Counted from the first letter of the stretch, positions 1 through 7,740 are shown. The stretch is DNA of 25,738 bases from Bacteroidota bacterium (GCA_023412755.1 JAEZCB010000284.1:1-25738), one strand, 5' to 3'. Notes: a model not told the origin generated them from the sequence alone. Program-made: numbers and translations.

Positions 1-1
1 T

Positions 2-535
2 GGTATCACTTTCTATGTGCGCTGCGATAGCATGCAGGGAACGGGCAAAGGCATGGTACAGGTGTATGGCTTCAGTGATGGGAACATGCAGCTTGCTGGC
101 ACATGGGAAACCACTGAATTGATCCCAGAGTACACGGAGTTCCACATCATGACCACAGATCTGAACGCGTTCGACAGTGTGGCCATTCGGGTGGAAGCAT
201 GGGCGGGCAGCGACCCACTTGGTCAGGCCACCGGTCACGCTGATCTTTCAGTTGATGATCTGCACCTCATCTATACGGTACAGGTGCAGGAGGAGGAGAA
301 GCGGCGTCCATACGTCGTGAATGATCCAGATGCGGGTATCATTCGATTGCACGATCCTCACCGCATGCTGGCATCCTATCGCATAGTTGACTATTCGGGC
401 CGGTTGATCACAGGAAGCAGCGTCAACAGCAGCATCACCGACATGGAGCTATCTGCGATGGCGTCCGGGGCATATTTGATCATGATGCGGGAATACACCG
501 GCGATGTGACCACTGCCAGGTTCATAGTGCCTTGA
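2..535 (+). CDS. T9SS type A sorting domain-containing secreted protein (3' end only)
   Basis: The reading frame is open from base 2, so the start lies outside the window and the GTG at 17 is an internal valine codon. The visible 178 codons have two parts. The first, about 95 residues, looks like a beta-sandwich module (alternating hydrophobic strands, ending near SVDDLHLIYTV), of the kind often found as a carbohydrate-binding or jelly-roll domain in secreted Bacteroidota proteins; I cannot name its family. The last 75 or so residues form a T9SS type A sorting tail: the ASYRIVDYSGRLI strand, a central DMELSAMASGAYLIMM segment and a terminal TTARFIVP. Such tails direct Sec-exported proteins across the outer membrane through the type IX machinery. 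The stop codon lies 5 bases from the stop of the convergent SGNH hydrolase gene. The catalytic or adhesive role is unknown because the N-terminus is missing. Confidence 0.8.
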   Translation, partial: GITFYVRCDSMQGTGKGMVQVYGFSDGNMQLAGTWETTELIPEYTEFHIMTTDLNAFDSVAIRVEAWAGSDPLGQATGHADLSVDDLHLIYTVQVQEEEKRRPYVVNDPDAGIIRLHDPHRMLASYRIVDYSGRLITGSSVNSSITDMELSAMASGAYLIMMREYTGDVTTARFIVP

Positions 536-540
536 CAGGG

Positions 541-1788
541 TCACGGCCTGGATACCTTCCTGATGTGTTCGCCGTAGCTCTCCATCATCGCACTGAACAG
601 CAGATCGCCCAGCAGCGTGTACCCGGCACGGTTGAAGTGTACACGGTCCTTCTTGGCTAGACCTGCGTCCTCCCACATTCGTATGCTTCCTTCGCCGCCC
701 ATCACACCCCAGGTGTCCCACACCGCGGCACCCTGCTCGGCCGATAATTCCAGCATCACGCGGCGAACGGCCTCGGCGTTCTTGTTCGGTGTCCTTCGCC
801 CAACGAAACTGTCGGTGTTGGTGGTGAGCAGGATGGCACAATCGGGTGCCACCGCACGTACGCGGGCGATCAGCTCTTCGTAGTTCCTCTTGTACCGGGC
901 CGCGCTGAAATCACTGTCATGCGCATCGTTGATGCCGATGGAGAACACCACCAGATCGGGCTTCACCAGCGCCAGCTCTTCGGCAAAACGTTCGCAGCGC
1001 AGCCAGCTGGTGGTGCTGGCGCCATTGACTCCGGTGGCATGGTAGCGGATGCCTGGATCATCATTTTCCATGATGATGCCATACAATGTGAACCGCACCT
1101 GCTCCGGCCCCTCCTGATGGAACTGCAGCCGAAGCGTATCCGTATGGCCGCTGTAGATGAATTCCGTGTACCCCTTTTCCGGATGCGGCAGCTTGGTGAT
1201 CGTAAGGGTGCTGTCGTAGCTGAATGCATCCACCGCGTAGGAGCTGTCCTGCCGGTGCAGCACCTTGATCCTGTTGAAGGTGTATCCGCCATAGACATCA
1301 CCGCGGAAGGAGACCTTCAATGTGGCGAGCGTATCATGCGTGGTCACTGAATAACCGGCCAATCCCAGCACGCCCTGTTCATCTTTCCTGGTGTTCTTCA
1401 CCGAGGTCCAGGAGCCAGTGAAATCCGGATGGTACCAATATGGATTATTGCTCTTCGCCATGTTGTATGGGAAGATGAATCCGCGCCCGCCGCGTACGCC
1501 TGGCGCCATGTGTTGCGACCGGTGCCGCATGTGCATGCTCCACATGTCCGCCTGTATGTGGGAGCCACCCACGTGCACGATGTTGATCTGCCCGCTGCCA
1601 TCGAACACCAGACGGTCCAGCTTCTCCTGGAAATGCGACCATGGCCGCTCGGATCCACGCGTGATTATCCGGTTGGCCTGCAGATCCACGAATGGCGGCG
1701 CCGGCACCTGCAGCGGGTTGGGCTGGGCGTGTAGCTGCATTGCGAAAAAGCACATCAGGAGTATGGCAGGTCCTTTCACCTTAAGCAT
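541..1788 (-). CDS. Secreted SGNH/GDSL-type hydrolase
   Basis: A 415-residue protein with an N-terminal signal peptide (basic MLKVK, hydrophobic ILLMCFFAMQL, cleavage near HAQ at 20-22). It carries the SGNH hydrolase blocks: the block I serine at S76 in HVGGSHIQADM, a block II glycine near G253/G256, the block III motif GIND at 285-288, and the block V pair D381-R-V-H384. Enzymes of this superfamily are esterases or lipases, often deacetylating sugars or peptidoglycan, so a periplasmic or outer-membrane esterase is likely; the substrate cannot be read. Block I normally reads GDSH, but here the aspartate is glycine (GGSH, codon GGC at 1564-1566). Between blocks I and II lies a roughly 150-residue insertion that is probably beta-rich. 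The ATG at 1788 is chosen because the signal peptide follows directly. The gene converges with the upstream T9SS gene. Confidence 0.82.
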   Translation of the reverse strand: MLKVKGPAILLMCFFAMQLHAQPNPLQVPAPPFVDLQANRIITRGSERPWSHFQEKLDRLVFDGSGQINIVHVGGSHIQADMWSMHMRHRSQHMAPGVRGGRGFIFPYNMAKSNNPYWYHPDFTGSWTSVKNTRKDEQGVLGLAGYSVTTHDTLATLKVSFRGDVYGGYTFNRIKVLHRQDSSYAVDAFSYDSTLTITKLPHPEKGYTEFIYSGHTDTLRLQFHQEGPEQVRFTLYGIIMENDDPGIRYHATGVNGASTTSWLRCERFAEELALVKPDLVVFSIGINDAHDSDFSAARYKRNYEELIARVRAVAPDCAILLTTNTDSFVGRRTPNKNAEAVRRVMLELSAEQGAAVWDTWGVMGGEGSIRMWEDAGLAKKDRVHFNRAGYTLLGDLLFSAMMESYGEHIRKVSRP

Positions 1789-1826
1789 TGTTGGTGCAAG
1801 TTGGTGCCGATCGGCGAGAAGGACAA

Positions 1827-1840
1827 CGCCTTTTCAGGCG
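1827..1840 (-). terminator. Small GNRA-loop hairpin between the ydeI-like and SGNH genes
   Basis: On the minus strand CGCCT-GAAA-AGGCG forms a 5-bp stem closed by a GAAA tetraloop. It lies about 110 bases beyond the stop of the YdeI/DUF1801 gene and before the SGNH gene on the same strand. Only a weak pyrimidine tract (TTGTCCTTCTC) follows, so it is at best a weak terminator or an RNA stability hairpin. Confidence 0.25.
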
Positions 1841-1949
1841 AGATATCCACCATCCGGCCGGGGCAAGTGACAGGAATACGCTCTCAAAACCGCCCATGTG
1901 CGTGAACAACGGCCGAACACCGCAGCATCACATGTTACCAGGGAAACCC

Positions 1950-2555
1950 TCAAGCGTACTTGTCGTTCTTTCCCTGGCCTTCGCGTATCATTTCAAACGC
2001 CTGCGCGATCCGCCTTTTGCGTGTTTCTTCCTTCTTGGCATCCGTTACCCACTCCACATATTCTTTCTTGTGGCTGTAGGTGAAGCCTTCCCAATGGGAC
2101 CATGCCATCTCATCCTTCTTCAACACCGCTTCCAATTCCGTTGGGATCTCCAGGGCCTTGCGCGCAGGTTTGGCGGCGGTGAGCTTTGTTCCTGACTCGT
2201 TGATCTTAACGGCCTGCTTCACCAGATCCATGAATGCCTTTTCATTGATCTTTTCGCCTTCGTGGATCTTGTATGCACGCATGCCCTTCTCTTCATCCTT
2301 TTCATTGCGTTCCAGTATGCCATGCGTATCCTTCAGCAAGGCTCCTTTATGGAACCAGATGCCCACGAACTTCTTGAAGGCATTCATGCCGATCATGATA
2401 CCCTTATGATCGAAATGCGGACCTTTCCATTTCCAGGTCTCTTCCACTTCTGGATCCGCCGTATGGATGAGCTGCCGCAAGCGTACCAGTAGCTTCCGCT
2501 GCCATTCCGGTTGCTCGGCGATGTAGAGATTAATACGTTCCTGTTCCTGCATCAT
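1950..2555 (-). CDS. YdeI/OmdA-associated family protein with N-terminal DUF1801
   Basis: A 201-residue cytosolic protein without signal peptide or membrane segment. Residues about 20-115 match the DUF1801 (YdhG-like) fold, with the characteristic tract EETWKWKGPHFDHKG, then MNAFKKFVGIWFHKGALL. Residues about 135-198 match the bacteriocin-protection, YdeI/OmpD-associated domain: IPTELEAVLKKDEMAWSHWE followed by a YVEWVTDAKKEETRKRRI helix. The two-domain architecture at about 190-200 residues is usual for Bacteroidota YdeI proteins. The molecular role is not established; DUF1801 proteins are related to frataxin-like iron chaperone folds, and the YdeI name comes from stress and antimicrobial peptide phenotypes in other bacteria. 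Translation starts at one of two tandem ATGs (2555 or 2552); the first is used here. A near-consensus promoter box lies 17 bases upstream. Confidence 0.85.
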   Translation of the reverse strand: MMQEQERINLYIAEQPEWQRKLLVRLRQLIHTADPEVEETWKWKGPHFDHKGIMIGMNAFKKFVGIWFHKGALLKDTHGILERNEKDEEKGMRAYKIHEGEKINEKAFMDLVKQAVKINESGTKLTAAKPARKALEIPTELEAVLKKDEMAWSHWEGFTYSHKKEYVEWVTDAKKEETRKRRIAQAFEMIREGQGKNDKYA

Positions 2556-2571
2556 GGCTCTAATGGGGGAC

Positions 2572-2579
2572 CAAACTAA
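2572..2579 (-). promoter_or_regulatory. Candidate -7 box of the YdeI/DUF1801 gene
   Basis: TTAGTTTG on the minus strand differs from the Bacteroidota -7 consensus TAnnTTTG at one base. It would place the transcription start around 2568, about 13 bases before the ATG. No convincing -33 TTG was found at the right distance. Confidence 0.35.
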
Positions 2580-2621
2580 TACCGTTCAACGAACCCAGGT
2601 CTCTGCCTGAACATCAGTTCC

Positions 2622-3827
2622 TTATGCCATTTCCAATATGGTGGCGTAACCCTGCCCCACGCCCACGCACATGGTGCAGAGGGCATAGCGCTTGTTGCGT
2701 TCATGCAATTCCAGGGCCGCGGTATGGAGCAACCTGGCACCGCTCATTCCAAGCGGATGGCCCAGGGCGATGGCACCTCCATTGGGATTCAGGCGCGGGT
2801 CTTCATCGGCAAGGCCGAGCGTTCGGGTACAGCTGAGCACCTGCGCGGCGAAGGCTTCATTCACCTCGATGATGTCCATATCATCCAGGGTGAGCCCGGC
2901 ACGCTGCATGGCTAGCCGCACAGCTTCCACCGGGCCGATACCCATGATCCGCGGCTCCACACCCACGACCGCTGCGGTAACGATACGTGCAAGCGGTTTG
3001 AGGCCATGGTCCATCAACCCCTGTTCGCTGGCCACCAGCAAGGCGGCGGCACCATCATTGAGGCCACTGGCGTTGCCTGCCGTTACAGTACCGTCCTTGC
3101 GAAAGGCGGGCCGCAACTTGCCCAGCACTTCCAGACTTGTGTCCGGTTTGATGAATTCATCCTGCGCGAAAAGAAAGGGATCGCCCTTTCTTTGGGGGAT
3201 GGGTACGGCCACGATCTCCTTTGCCAGGCGGCCACTTCCCTGTGCACGCGCCGCCTTTTGCTGGCTGGCAAGGGCGAATCGGTCTTGGTCCTCGCGTGTG
3301 ATCGCGTTTCTCTCCAGCAGGTTCTCGGCTGTTTCACCCATGGCATCGGTACCGAACCGTTCCTTCATGCGTGGATTCACGAAGCGCCAGCCAAAGCTGC
3401 TGTCGAAAAGTTGTGCATCCCGTCCGTAAGGGGTGCTGGTCTTGCTCATGACCCAGGGACCGCGTGTCATGTGCTCCACACCACCAGCTACGAACAGATC
3501 ACCTTGTTGTGCGGCGATCGCTCTGGCTGCACCATTCACCGCACCCATGCCTGAGGCGCATAGCCGGTTCACTGTTTCGCCGGGCACGTTAACCGGCACT
3601 CCTGCGAGCAGGGAGGCCATCCGGGCCACATTGCGGTTGTCCTCACCGGCCTGATTGGCGCAACCCATGATCACATCATCGATCCGGGCCAGGTCCAGGT
3701 CCGGATGTCTCTCCAGCAAGGCCTTGATCACATGCGCCGCCAGATCGTCCGCACGGACAGGAGCGAGGCTTCCAGCAAAATTGCCGATCGGCGTGCGTAT
3801 GCCATCGGCGATGTATGCGTCCTTCAT
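2622..3827 (-). CDS. paaJ: 3-oxoadipyl-CoA thiolase (PaaJ/PcaF)
   Basis: A 401-residue type II thiolase that cleaves 3-oxoadipyl-CoA with CoA into succinyl-CoA and acetyl-CoA, the last step of phenylacetate and beta-ketoadipate catabolism. Seen: the nucleophile C90 in ETVNRLCASGMGA, the base H357 in GGAIALGHPLGMSGARL, and the second cysteine C387 in CTMCVGVGQG. The N-terminus AYIADGIRTPIGNFAGSLA and the phrase DPRLNPNGGAIALGHPLGMSG are those of the PcaF/PaaJ branch rather than of acetoacetyl-CoA thiolases, as is the length near 400. The start is the ATG at 3825-3827. A longer frame reaching 4073 is rejected, because its first 82 codons lie inside paaI and show no thiolase similarity. The start overlaps the paaI stop in an ATGA, indicating translational coupling. 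A general acetyl-CoA acyltransferase role is the main alternative. Confidence 0.92.
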   Translation of the reverse strand: MKDAYIADGIRTPIGNFAGSLAPVRADDLAAHVIKALLERHPDLDLARIDDVIMGCANQAGEDNRNVARMASLLAGVPVNVPGETVNRLCASGMGAVNGAARAIAAQQGDLFVAGGVEHMTRGPWVMSKTSTPYGRDAQLFDSSFGWRFVNPRMKERFGTDAMGETAENLLERNAITREDQDRFALASQQKAARAQGSGRLAKEIVAVPIPQRKGDPFLFAQDEFIKPDTSLEVLGKLRPAFRKDGTVTAGNASGLNDGAAALLVASEQGLMDHGLKPLARIVTAAVVGVEPRIMGIGPVEAVRLAMQRAGLTLDDMDIIEVNEAFAAQVLSCTRTLGLADEDPRLNPNGGAIALGHPLGMSGARLLHTAALELHERNKRYALCTMCVGVGQGYATILEMA

Positions 3828-4264
3828 TGATCGTTGGTTGTTTCCGGGAACCATGGTTTGCCGGTGCGGTACACGGTGCCTTTGAACAGGGCCACCACGT
3901 TCTCTTGCTGATCGGAGATGGTGACATGGTAGATGCCGATGCTGCGTGTAAGGTTCATCTGCTGTGCACGAGCAAGCAACCGGTCGCCTTCGCGTACCGG
4001 CCTGGTATGGCTGATGGAGGTTTCCACCGAAACACATTGTATCCCGTGACCATTGGCGGCGAAGGCCAGGCAACTATCCGCCAGGGCGTAGCAGATGCCC
4101 CCATGCGCAATGCTGAAACCATTGAGCATCTCCGCACGCACCGTTAGCGCCAGTTCACAAATGCCGGCATCCACCTTCAGGCGTTCGATCCCCAGCCACT
4201 GGCTGAATGGATCGTGATCATACATGCGTGCCACTACACGCGCGGCCAGTTCCTGAGGCGACAT
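3824..4264 (-). CDS. paaI: PaaI-type hydroxyphenylacetyl-CoA thioesterase
   Basis: A 146-residue single hotdog-fold thioesterase. The PaaI signature is clear: MLNGFSIAHGGICYALADSC, with the HGG at 54-56 and the catalytic-type aspartate D63, followed by the SVETSISHTRPVREGDRL strand-loop-strand typical of the family. PaaI hydrolyses aryl-CoA and dead-end ring-hydroxylated phenylacetyl-CoA thioesters, releasing CoA if the pathway stalls. The protein is cytosolic and normally tetrameric. It is the first gene of a two-gene minus-strand unit with paaJ, joined by a 4-base ATGA overlap, which supports the phenylacetate assignment. The ATG at 4264 lies only 7 bases after a well-formed TAACTTCG -7 box, so the mRNA leader is probably about 4 bases. 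Function as a generic medium-chain acyl-CoA thioesterase cannot be excluded. Confidence 0.9.
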   Translation of the reverse strand: MSPQELAARVVARMYDHDPFSQWLGIERLKVDAGICELALTVRAEMLNGFSIAHGGICYALADSCLAFAANGHGIQCVSVETSISHTRPVREGDRLLARAQQMNLTRSIGIYHVTISDQQENVVALFKGTVYRTGKPWFPETTNDQ

Positions 4265-4271
4265 GCGGCCG

Positions 4272-4279
4272 CGAAGTTA
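4272..4279 (-). promoter_or_regulatory. -7 box of the paaI-paaJ operon
   Basis: TAACTTCG on the minus strand fits the Bacteroidota -7 pattern TAnnTTTG with C in the seventh position. A -33 TTG lies at 4303-4305 (minus strand), 23 bases away, at the upper end of the reported spacing. The predicted transcription start is around 4268 and the paaI ATG at 4264. Confidence 0.5.
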
Positions 4280-4358
4280 CCTGTCCTTCGCGGTGGATGT
4301 GGCAATGGACTTTCGATCTTGCCTGTATTCGATAAGAAGCAGGGCAATTGGCTGGAGG

Positions 4359-4366
4359 TACATTCG
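4359..4366 (+). promoter_or_regulatory. -7 box of the DUF2461 gene
   Basis: TACATTCG matches TAnnTT(T/C)G and would start transcription near 4370, about 19 bases before the ATG at 4389. It is divergent from the paaI promoter, the two sharing about 120 bases. No clear -33 TTG is seen. Confidence 0.45.
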
Positions 4367-4388
4367 CCCCTTCCAATATGAGCATACC

Positions 4389-5045
4389 ATGAGCTGGTTC
4401 ACCAAAGACTTCAACCTGTTCTTCAAGGATCTGGCCCGGAATAACAATAAGGAGTGGTTCGATGCGAACCGGAAGCGCTATGAGGAGCGTGTGAAGAAGC
4501 CGTTCGAAGCTTTCGTGGCCGAGTTGATCGAGCGTGTGGCGAAGCTGGACCCTGCGGTGCGCATTGAACCCAAGGATGCGATCTTCCGCATCAACAAGGA
4601 CATTCGTTTCAGCAAGGACAAAACACCCTACAAGCTGAGTGCTACCGCCATTGTTTCACCTGGTGGCAGAAAGGATCACGCCGTTCCGGGGATATACATC
4701 GAACTTGGCCCTGAGCATGTGCAGCTCTATGGTGGAAGCTATACGCCGGACAAGGACCAACTGCAGCGGATCCGGAACAAGATCGCATCGGATCCGAAGG
4801 CTTTTCGCAAGCTGTATGAAGCCAAGCCTTTCAAGGAACATTTCAATGGGGTGGAAGGGGAGCGGAACAAGGTGCTGCCACCGGAATTCAAAGAGTTGGC
4901 GAAGCAGGAGCCATTGATCGCCAATAAACAGTTCTATTTCCACGCCACACTACCAGCAGGCCTGGTGGCCGATCCCAGGCTCATGGATGTGGTGATGGAG
5001 CATTACAAGGCGATGCGGCCCATGAACGCTTACCTGACGGTATAG
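4389..5045 (+). CDS. DUF2461 (TIGR02453) family protein
   Basis: A 218-residue cytosolic protein of the DUF2461 family. It shows the family landmarks: an N-terminal FFKDLARNNNKEWFDANRKR tract, the central DAIFRINKDIRFSKDKTPYK, the short glycine-rich HAVPGIYIELGPEHVQLYGG, and a C-terminal helical region ending RPMNAYLTV. Length is normal for the family (about 215-225). The biochemical role is unknown. The frame is open upstream to 4263, but residues before the ATG at 4389 have no family similarity and the putative promoter lies between, so 4389 is taken as the start. The gene is divergent from paaI and ends just before a strong hairpin terminator shared with the converging yceI-like gene. Confidence 0.88.
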   Translation: MSWFTKDFNLFFKDLARNNNKEWFDANRKRYEERVKKPFEAFVAELIERVAKLDPAVRIEPKDAIFRINKDIRFSKDKTPYKLSATAIVSPGGRKDHAVPGIYIELGPEHVQLYGGSYTPDKDQLQRIRNKIASDPKAFRKLYEAKPFKEHFNGVEGERNKVLPPEFKELAKQEPLIANKQFYFHATLPAGLVADPRLMDVVMEHYKAMRPMNAYLTV

Positions 5046-5068
5046 GATCGATCGTCCTGAATGAAGAA

Positions 5069-5091
5069 CGCCCGCCGGATCTCGGCGGGCG
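5069..5091. terminator. Bidirectional hairpin terminator
   Basis: CGCCCGCCG-gatct-CGGCGGGCG gives a perfect 9-bp GC-rich stem with a 5-base loop, placed 23 bases after the DUF2461 stop and 21 bases after the converging YceI stop. On the plus strand it is followed by CTCAATTTT, and on the minus strand by TTCTTCATTC. A rho-independent terminator serving both genes fits this position well. Confidence 0.82.
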
Positions 5092-5112
5092 CTCAATTTT
5101 CAGAAGAGCGGA

Positions 5113-5784
5113 TCAGATGGCCGGCTGTGCACTGCGGCCCACCACTTCCACATCCAATTCGATCTTGTCGCTGATCACCGCGTCCTGCAATCCGGTCTGG
5201 AATGCCACGCCATATTTCTGCCGATCGAAGGTCATGGTGCCGCGTGCGGTAACGGAGCCGTTGCTCTCATTCACCACGATGTTCTCGATGGTCTCTTCGT
5301 GCGTGGTGCCGCGTACGGTGAAGTTGGCACGGGCCGTATTGCCGGTCACCTCCACGATGTCCAGTGTCGCGTTCGGGTGGTTCTCCACTTCGAAGAAATC
5401 AGCGGACTTCAGGTGCGCGATCAGATCGGAGCGGCGGCCTTGCGGAGCATCATCCGGGGCATAGGCCTCATCTTCAGGCCTTATGGTATTGAGGTCCGCA
5501 TTGAAATTGCCATCCACGAGCTGGCCACCTTGTACGGTGATCTGGCCCTCTACGAGATCAAGGGTGCCGAAGTGTTCCTTTACACCGAACATCACTCCTT
5601 TCCAGTTGATCCTGCTCGCCGCCGGATCGATCTGATAGACCGTTTCCCGCCCATCGGGCGCGTCCGTGGTCTGGCCTACGGTGTTATTGGGATCATTGGT
5701 GGTCTCCGCGTTGTTTCCGGAGTCGCCACAGGAGGCCAGGGTGAAGATGGCCAGCGTGGCTGCGGTGAAGAGGGTGTTTTTCAT
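5113..5784 (-). CDS. YceI family lipoprotein
   Basis: A 223-residue predicted lipoprotein. The signal peptide ends in a lipobox LASC with the acylated cysteine at C19. After an Asn/Thr-rich linker to about residue 47, a YceI beta-barrel domain fills the rest: VYQIDPAASRINWKGVMFGV at the start, HLKSADFFEVENHPNATLDI in the middle, GTMTFDRQKYGVAFQTG and the final KIELDVEVVGR. YceI proteins are lipocalin-like barrels that bind long isoprenoid or amphiphilic molecules in the periplasm. The residues after the cysteine (GDSGNN) do not form a strong acidic surface-export signal, so periplasmic orientation is the safer guess. The ATG at 5784 starts the signal peptide, with a possible -7 box 23 bases upstream. 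Confidence 0.9.
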   Translation of the reverse strand: MKNTLFTAATLAIFTLASCGDSGNNAETTNDPNNTVGQTTDAPDGRETVYQIDPAASRINWKGVMFGVKEHFGTLDLVEGQITVQGGQLVDGNFNADLNTIRPEDEAYAPDDAPQGRRSDLIAHLKSADFFEVENHPNATLDIVEVTGNTARANFTVRGTTHEETIENIVVNESNGSVTARGTMTFDRQKYGVAFQTGLQDAVISDKIELDVEVVGRSAQPAI

Positions 5785-5806
5785 GTTCTTGAATGTCTTC
5801 GTGGTA

Positions 5807-5814
5807 CAAAGGAA
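5807..5814 (-). promoter_or_regulatory. Candidate -7 box of the yceI-like gene
   Basis: TTCCTTTG on the minus strand, one mismatch from TAnnTTTG. It predicts a start near 5803, a leader of about 19 bases. The upstream DNA is AT-rich, with a run of nine T at 5852-5860, which could help DNA bending or melting. Confidence 0.35.
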
Positions 5815-5872
5815 AGAAAATTTTCCATGGGGAATAATTCCTTTGTGCCAATTTTTTTTTGACCGCAGCGGG

Positions 5873-7045
5873 CTATACCCTTTGCAGCTTGCTTCCCGCC
5901 GCGGTCACGGTGCGTAGGAGTGGCGAAGGCCGGTACCGGTCATCGCCGAACTCGGCGTGCAACTTTTCTATACGTGCCAGACATTCGGATACACCGATCT
6001 CATCGCCCCATGCCAGCAGGCCTTTGGGGTAATTGACACCCTTGGTCATGGCCAGATCGATATCCATGGCCGAGGCCACATTCCAGTACAGGGCATCGGC
6101 TGCTTCGTTGATCAACATCGTCACAACGCGGTCCACGATCTTCCGTCCTTTCACAGGATCGAGTTCCACTGATGGTGCGGCCACGGCATCGCCATAGGTA
6201 TAATAGCCACGGCCCGTTTTACGACCAAGCCTGCCGCTTTCCACCTGGCGCTGTTGCGTAAAGCTCGGACGGTAGCGCGGATCGTAGAAGAAAGCCTCCC
6301 ACACCGTCTTCGTTACAGTGAAGTTGATATCGTTGCCGATAAGGTCCATCAACTCGAAAGGTCCCATCCTGAACCCTCCAATGCTGCGCATGGCCTCATC
6401 GATCTCCGCCATTTCCCCAAGGCCTTCTTCATAGATCCTGATGCTTTCGCCATAGAATGGACGGGCCACCCTGTTCACAATGAAGCCCGGCGTGTCCTTG
6501 CACTTCACCGGTGTTTTGCCCCACTCGCGCATCAATGCCATCTTGGCTTCCACCACGGCATCCTCGGTGACCAGGCCGGGCACCACCTCCACCAACGGGA
6601 GCAGTGGTGCGGGGTTGAAAAAGTGGAGTCCGATCACGCGTTCGGGCCTTTTGCATGCGGATGCGATCGCCGTGATGGACAATGAGGAAGTGTTCGTGGC
6701 GAGTACACATTCCTCGCTTGAGCATATCTCCTCCACTTCGGCGAACAAGGCCTGCTTGATCTGGAGATCTTCCACGATCGCCTCGATCACCAGGGAGCAG
6801 CCGTTCATTCCATGCACGTCCACCACGGGCCGGATCCGGCCATGGATGGCGGCGGCCTCGCGGGCATCGAGTTTTCCTTTCGCCACTACTTTCTCGAGCG
6901 TGCGCTTCAACCCTGCGAGCTGGTGATCCAGCGTTTCCTTGCGTGTATCGAAAAGCATGACCTCATGACCGGCCTGTGCGGCCACTTGTGCGATGCCTAT
7001 GCCCATGGTGCCTGCACCGATCACACCCACTTTGATCTTTTGCAT
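5873..7045 (-). CDS. paaH: 3-hydroxyacyl-CoA dehydrogenase, PaaH type
   Basis: A 390-residue NAD-dependent 3-hydroxyacyl-CoA dehydrogenase. The Rossmann domain (residues 1-185) has the dinucleotide motif G10-A-G-T-M-G15 and ends its first unit with LFDTR. The catalytic dyad is H141 (GLHFFNPAP) and E153. A first C-terminal helical domain starts at TPGFIVNRVARPFYGES and a second, shorter one follows from about 305 to 385 (VDLAMTKG-like tract, PKGLLAWGDEIG). The double C-terminal domain is the PaaH layout, here about 85 residues shorter than the E. coli protein. PaaH oxidises 3-hydroxyadipyl-CoA to 3-oxoadipyl-CoA, the substrate of the thiolase encoded 2 kb away. The ATG at 7045 is chosen because the conserved fold begins there; a frame extension to 7129 has no family similarity. 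A butanoyl-CoA-type dehydrogenase is the alternative. Confidence 0.85.
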   Translation of the reverse strand: MQKIKVGVIGAGTMGIGIAQVAAQAGHEVMLFDTRKETLDHQLAGLKRTLEKVVAKGKLDAREAAAIHGRIRPVVDVHGMNGCSLVIEAIVEDLQIKQALFAEVEEICSSEECVLATNTSSLSITAIASACKRPERVIGLHFFNPAPLLPLVEVVPGLVTEDAVVEAKMALMREWGKTPVKCKDTPGFIVNRVARPFYGESIRIYEEGLGEMAEIDEAMRSIGGFRMGPFELMDLIGNDINFTVTKTVWEAFFYDPRYRPSFTQQRQVESGRLGRKTGRGYYTYGDAVAAPSVELDPVKGRKIVDRVVTMLINEAADALYWNVASAMDIDLAMTKGVNYPKGLLAWGDEIGVSECLARIEKLHAEFGDDRYRPSPLLRTVTAAGSKLQRV

Positions 7046-7049
7046 GGCG

Positions 7050-7057
7050 CAAAGTTG
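7050..7057 (-). promoter_or_regulatory. Candidate -7 box of paaH, implying a leaderless mRNA
   Basis: CAACTTTG on the minus strand, one mismatch from TAnnTTTG. Only CGCC separates it from the paaH ATG, so transcription would begin at or within one base of the start codon. Confidence 0.35.
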
Positions 7058-7089
7058 CGACAACCTCCCATGCCCGCCATTCCGCTCGC

Positions 7090-7740
7090 TCAACGCAGGT
7101 ACACGGCCGTGGCTGGCCCGGCATTGCACAGCAGATCGATCATGCTCATGCGTGGAACAAAGCCATGCCGGTCACTGAAGACCTGCGGGTAGACGGGTGT
7201 GTCACCGAGGGCTGGAGGGATCGGCCTTTTCGGGTGGTGCCCCTGCCGCAGGTCCAGGCCGGGCATGATCTCTTCCGGGGGAATGTACTGCTCGATCACC
7301 TGCAGTTCGCACCGGATGCCCGCCCAGCGCAGGCACATGTGCATGGTCGTGAGATCCAGTTCCACCAGGCTGCCATGTCCGGTGTGTAGCATGCTTTTTA
7401 AGCCATCCTCAAAATGGATGTACCAGGGTGTTTTACCGTATGCGCTTCGTATGGCATGCATGTGTTGTGCTGGCCAGGTCTCGGCGTAGCTCAGCCGTAC
7501 CTCCCGCATGGGCATCTTTTCGCCACTCCGCCTGGCGATCTGCACCACTAGGTCCTGCACACCATTCGCACCTACTATGCTTGTGCGTGTCCGGTAACTC
7601 TGCCGTTCATAATGCTCGCCAGTGTCCACTACCGCATGGGTATGGCGGGCAAGCACCCTGTAGAGATCCACCGGCCCGAAGTACATGGCCGGTATCACCG
7701 GCACCTGCCACCGCCACATGCCGCGAAGATCGCTGTTCAT
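7090..7740 (-). CDS. WbqC family protein
   Basis: A 216-residue protein of the WbqC-like family, recognised by the sequence AMYFGPVDLYRVLARH near the N-terminus, HYERQSYRTRTSIVGANGVQ with the following strand LVVQIARR, and the central AQHMHAIRSAYGKTPWYIHF. No signal peptide or transmembrane segment is present. Members occur in O-antigen or surface-glycan loci and widely in Bacteroidota; the reaction is unknown, though an aminoacyl or sugar transferase role has been suggested for relatives. The ATG at 7740 is preferred over an in-frame GTG at 7779, which would add 13 residues and extend toward the divergent ndh promoter. The gene ends 44 bases before paaH on the same strand, so readthrough into paaH is possible. 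Confidence 0.82.
   Translation of the reverse strand: MNSDLRGMWRWQVPVIPAMYFGPVDLYRVLARHTHAVVDTGEHYERQSYRTRTSIVGANGVQDLVVQIARRSGEKMPMREVRLSYAETWPAQHMHAIRSAYGKTPWYIHFEDGLKSMLHTGHGSLVELDLTTMHMCLRWAGIRCELQVIEQYIPPEEIMPGLDLRQGHHPKRPIPPALGDTPVYPQVFSDRHGFVPRMSMIDLLCNAGPATAVYLR

Noticed and set aside
449..841. 130-codon minus-strand frame overlapping the SGNH gene and the first gene
   Set aside because: It is in a shifted frame of the SGNH gene, with an Arg/Gly/His-rich product and no recognisable fold.
3828..4073. N-terminal extension of the thiolase
   Set aside because: The extra 82 codons overlap paaI in another frame and have no thiolase similarity; the ATG at 3827 gives the normal length.
5852..5860. 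Run of nine T upstream of the yceI-like promoter, considered as a terminator for paaH
   Set aside because: paaH is on the minus strand, where this is a run of A, and no stable GC stem precedes it in that direction.
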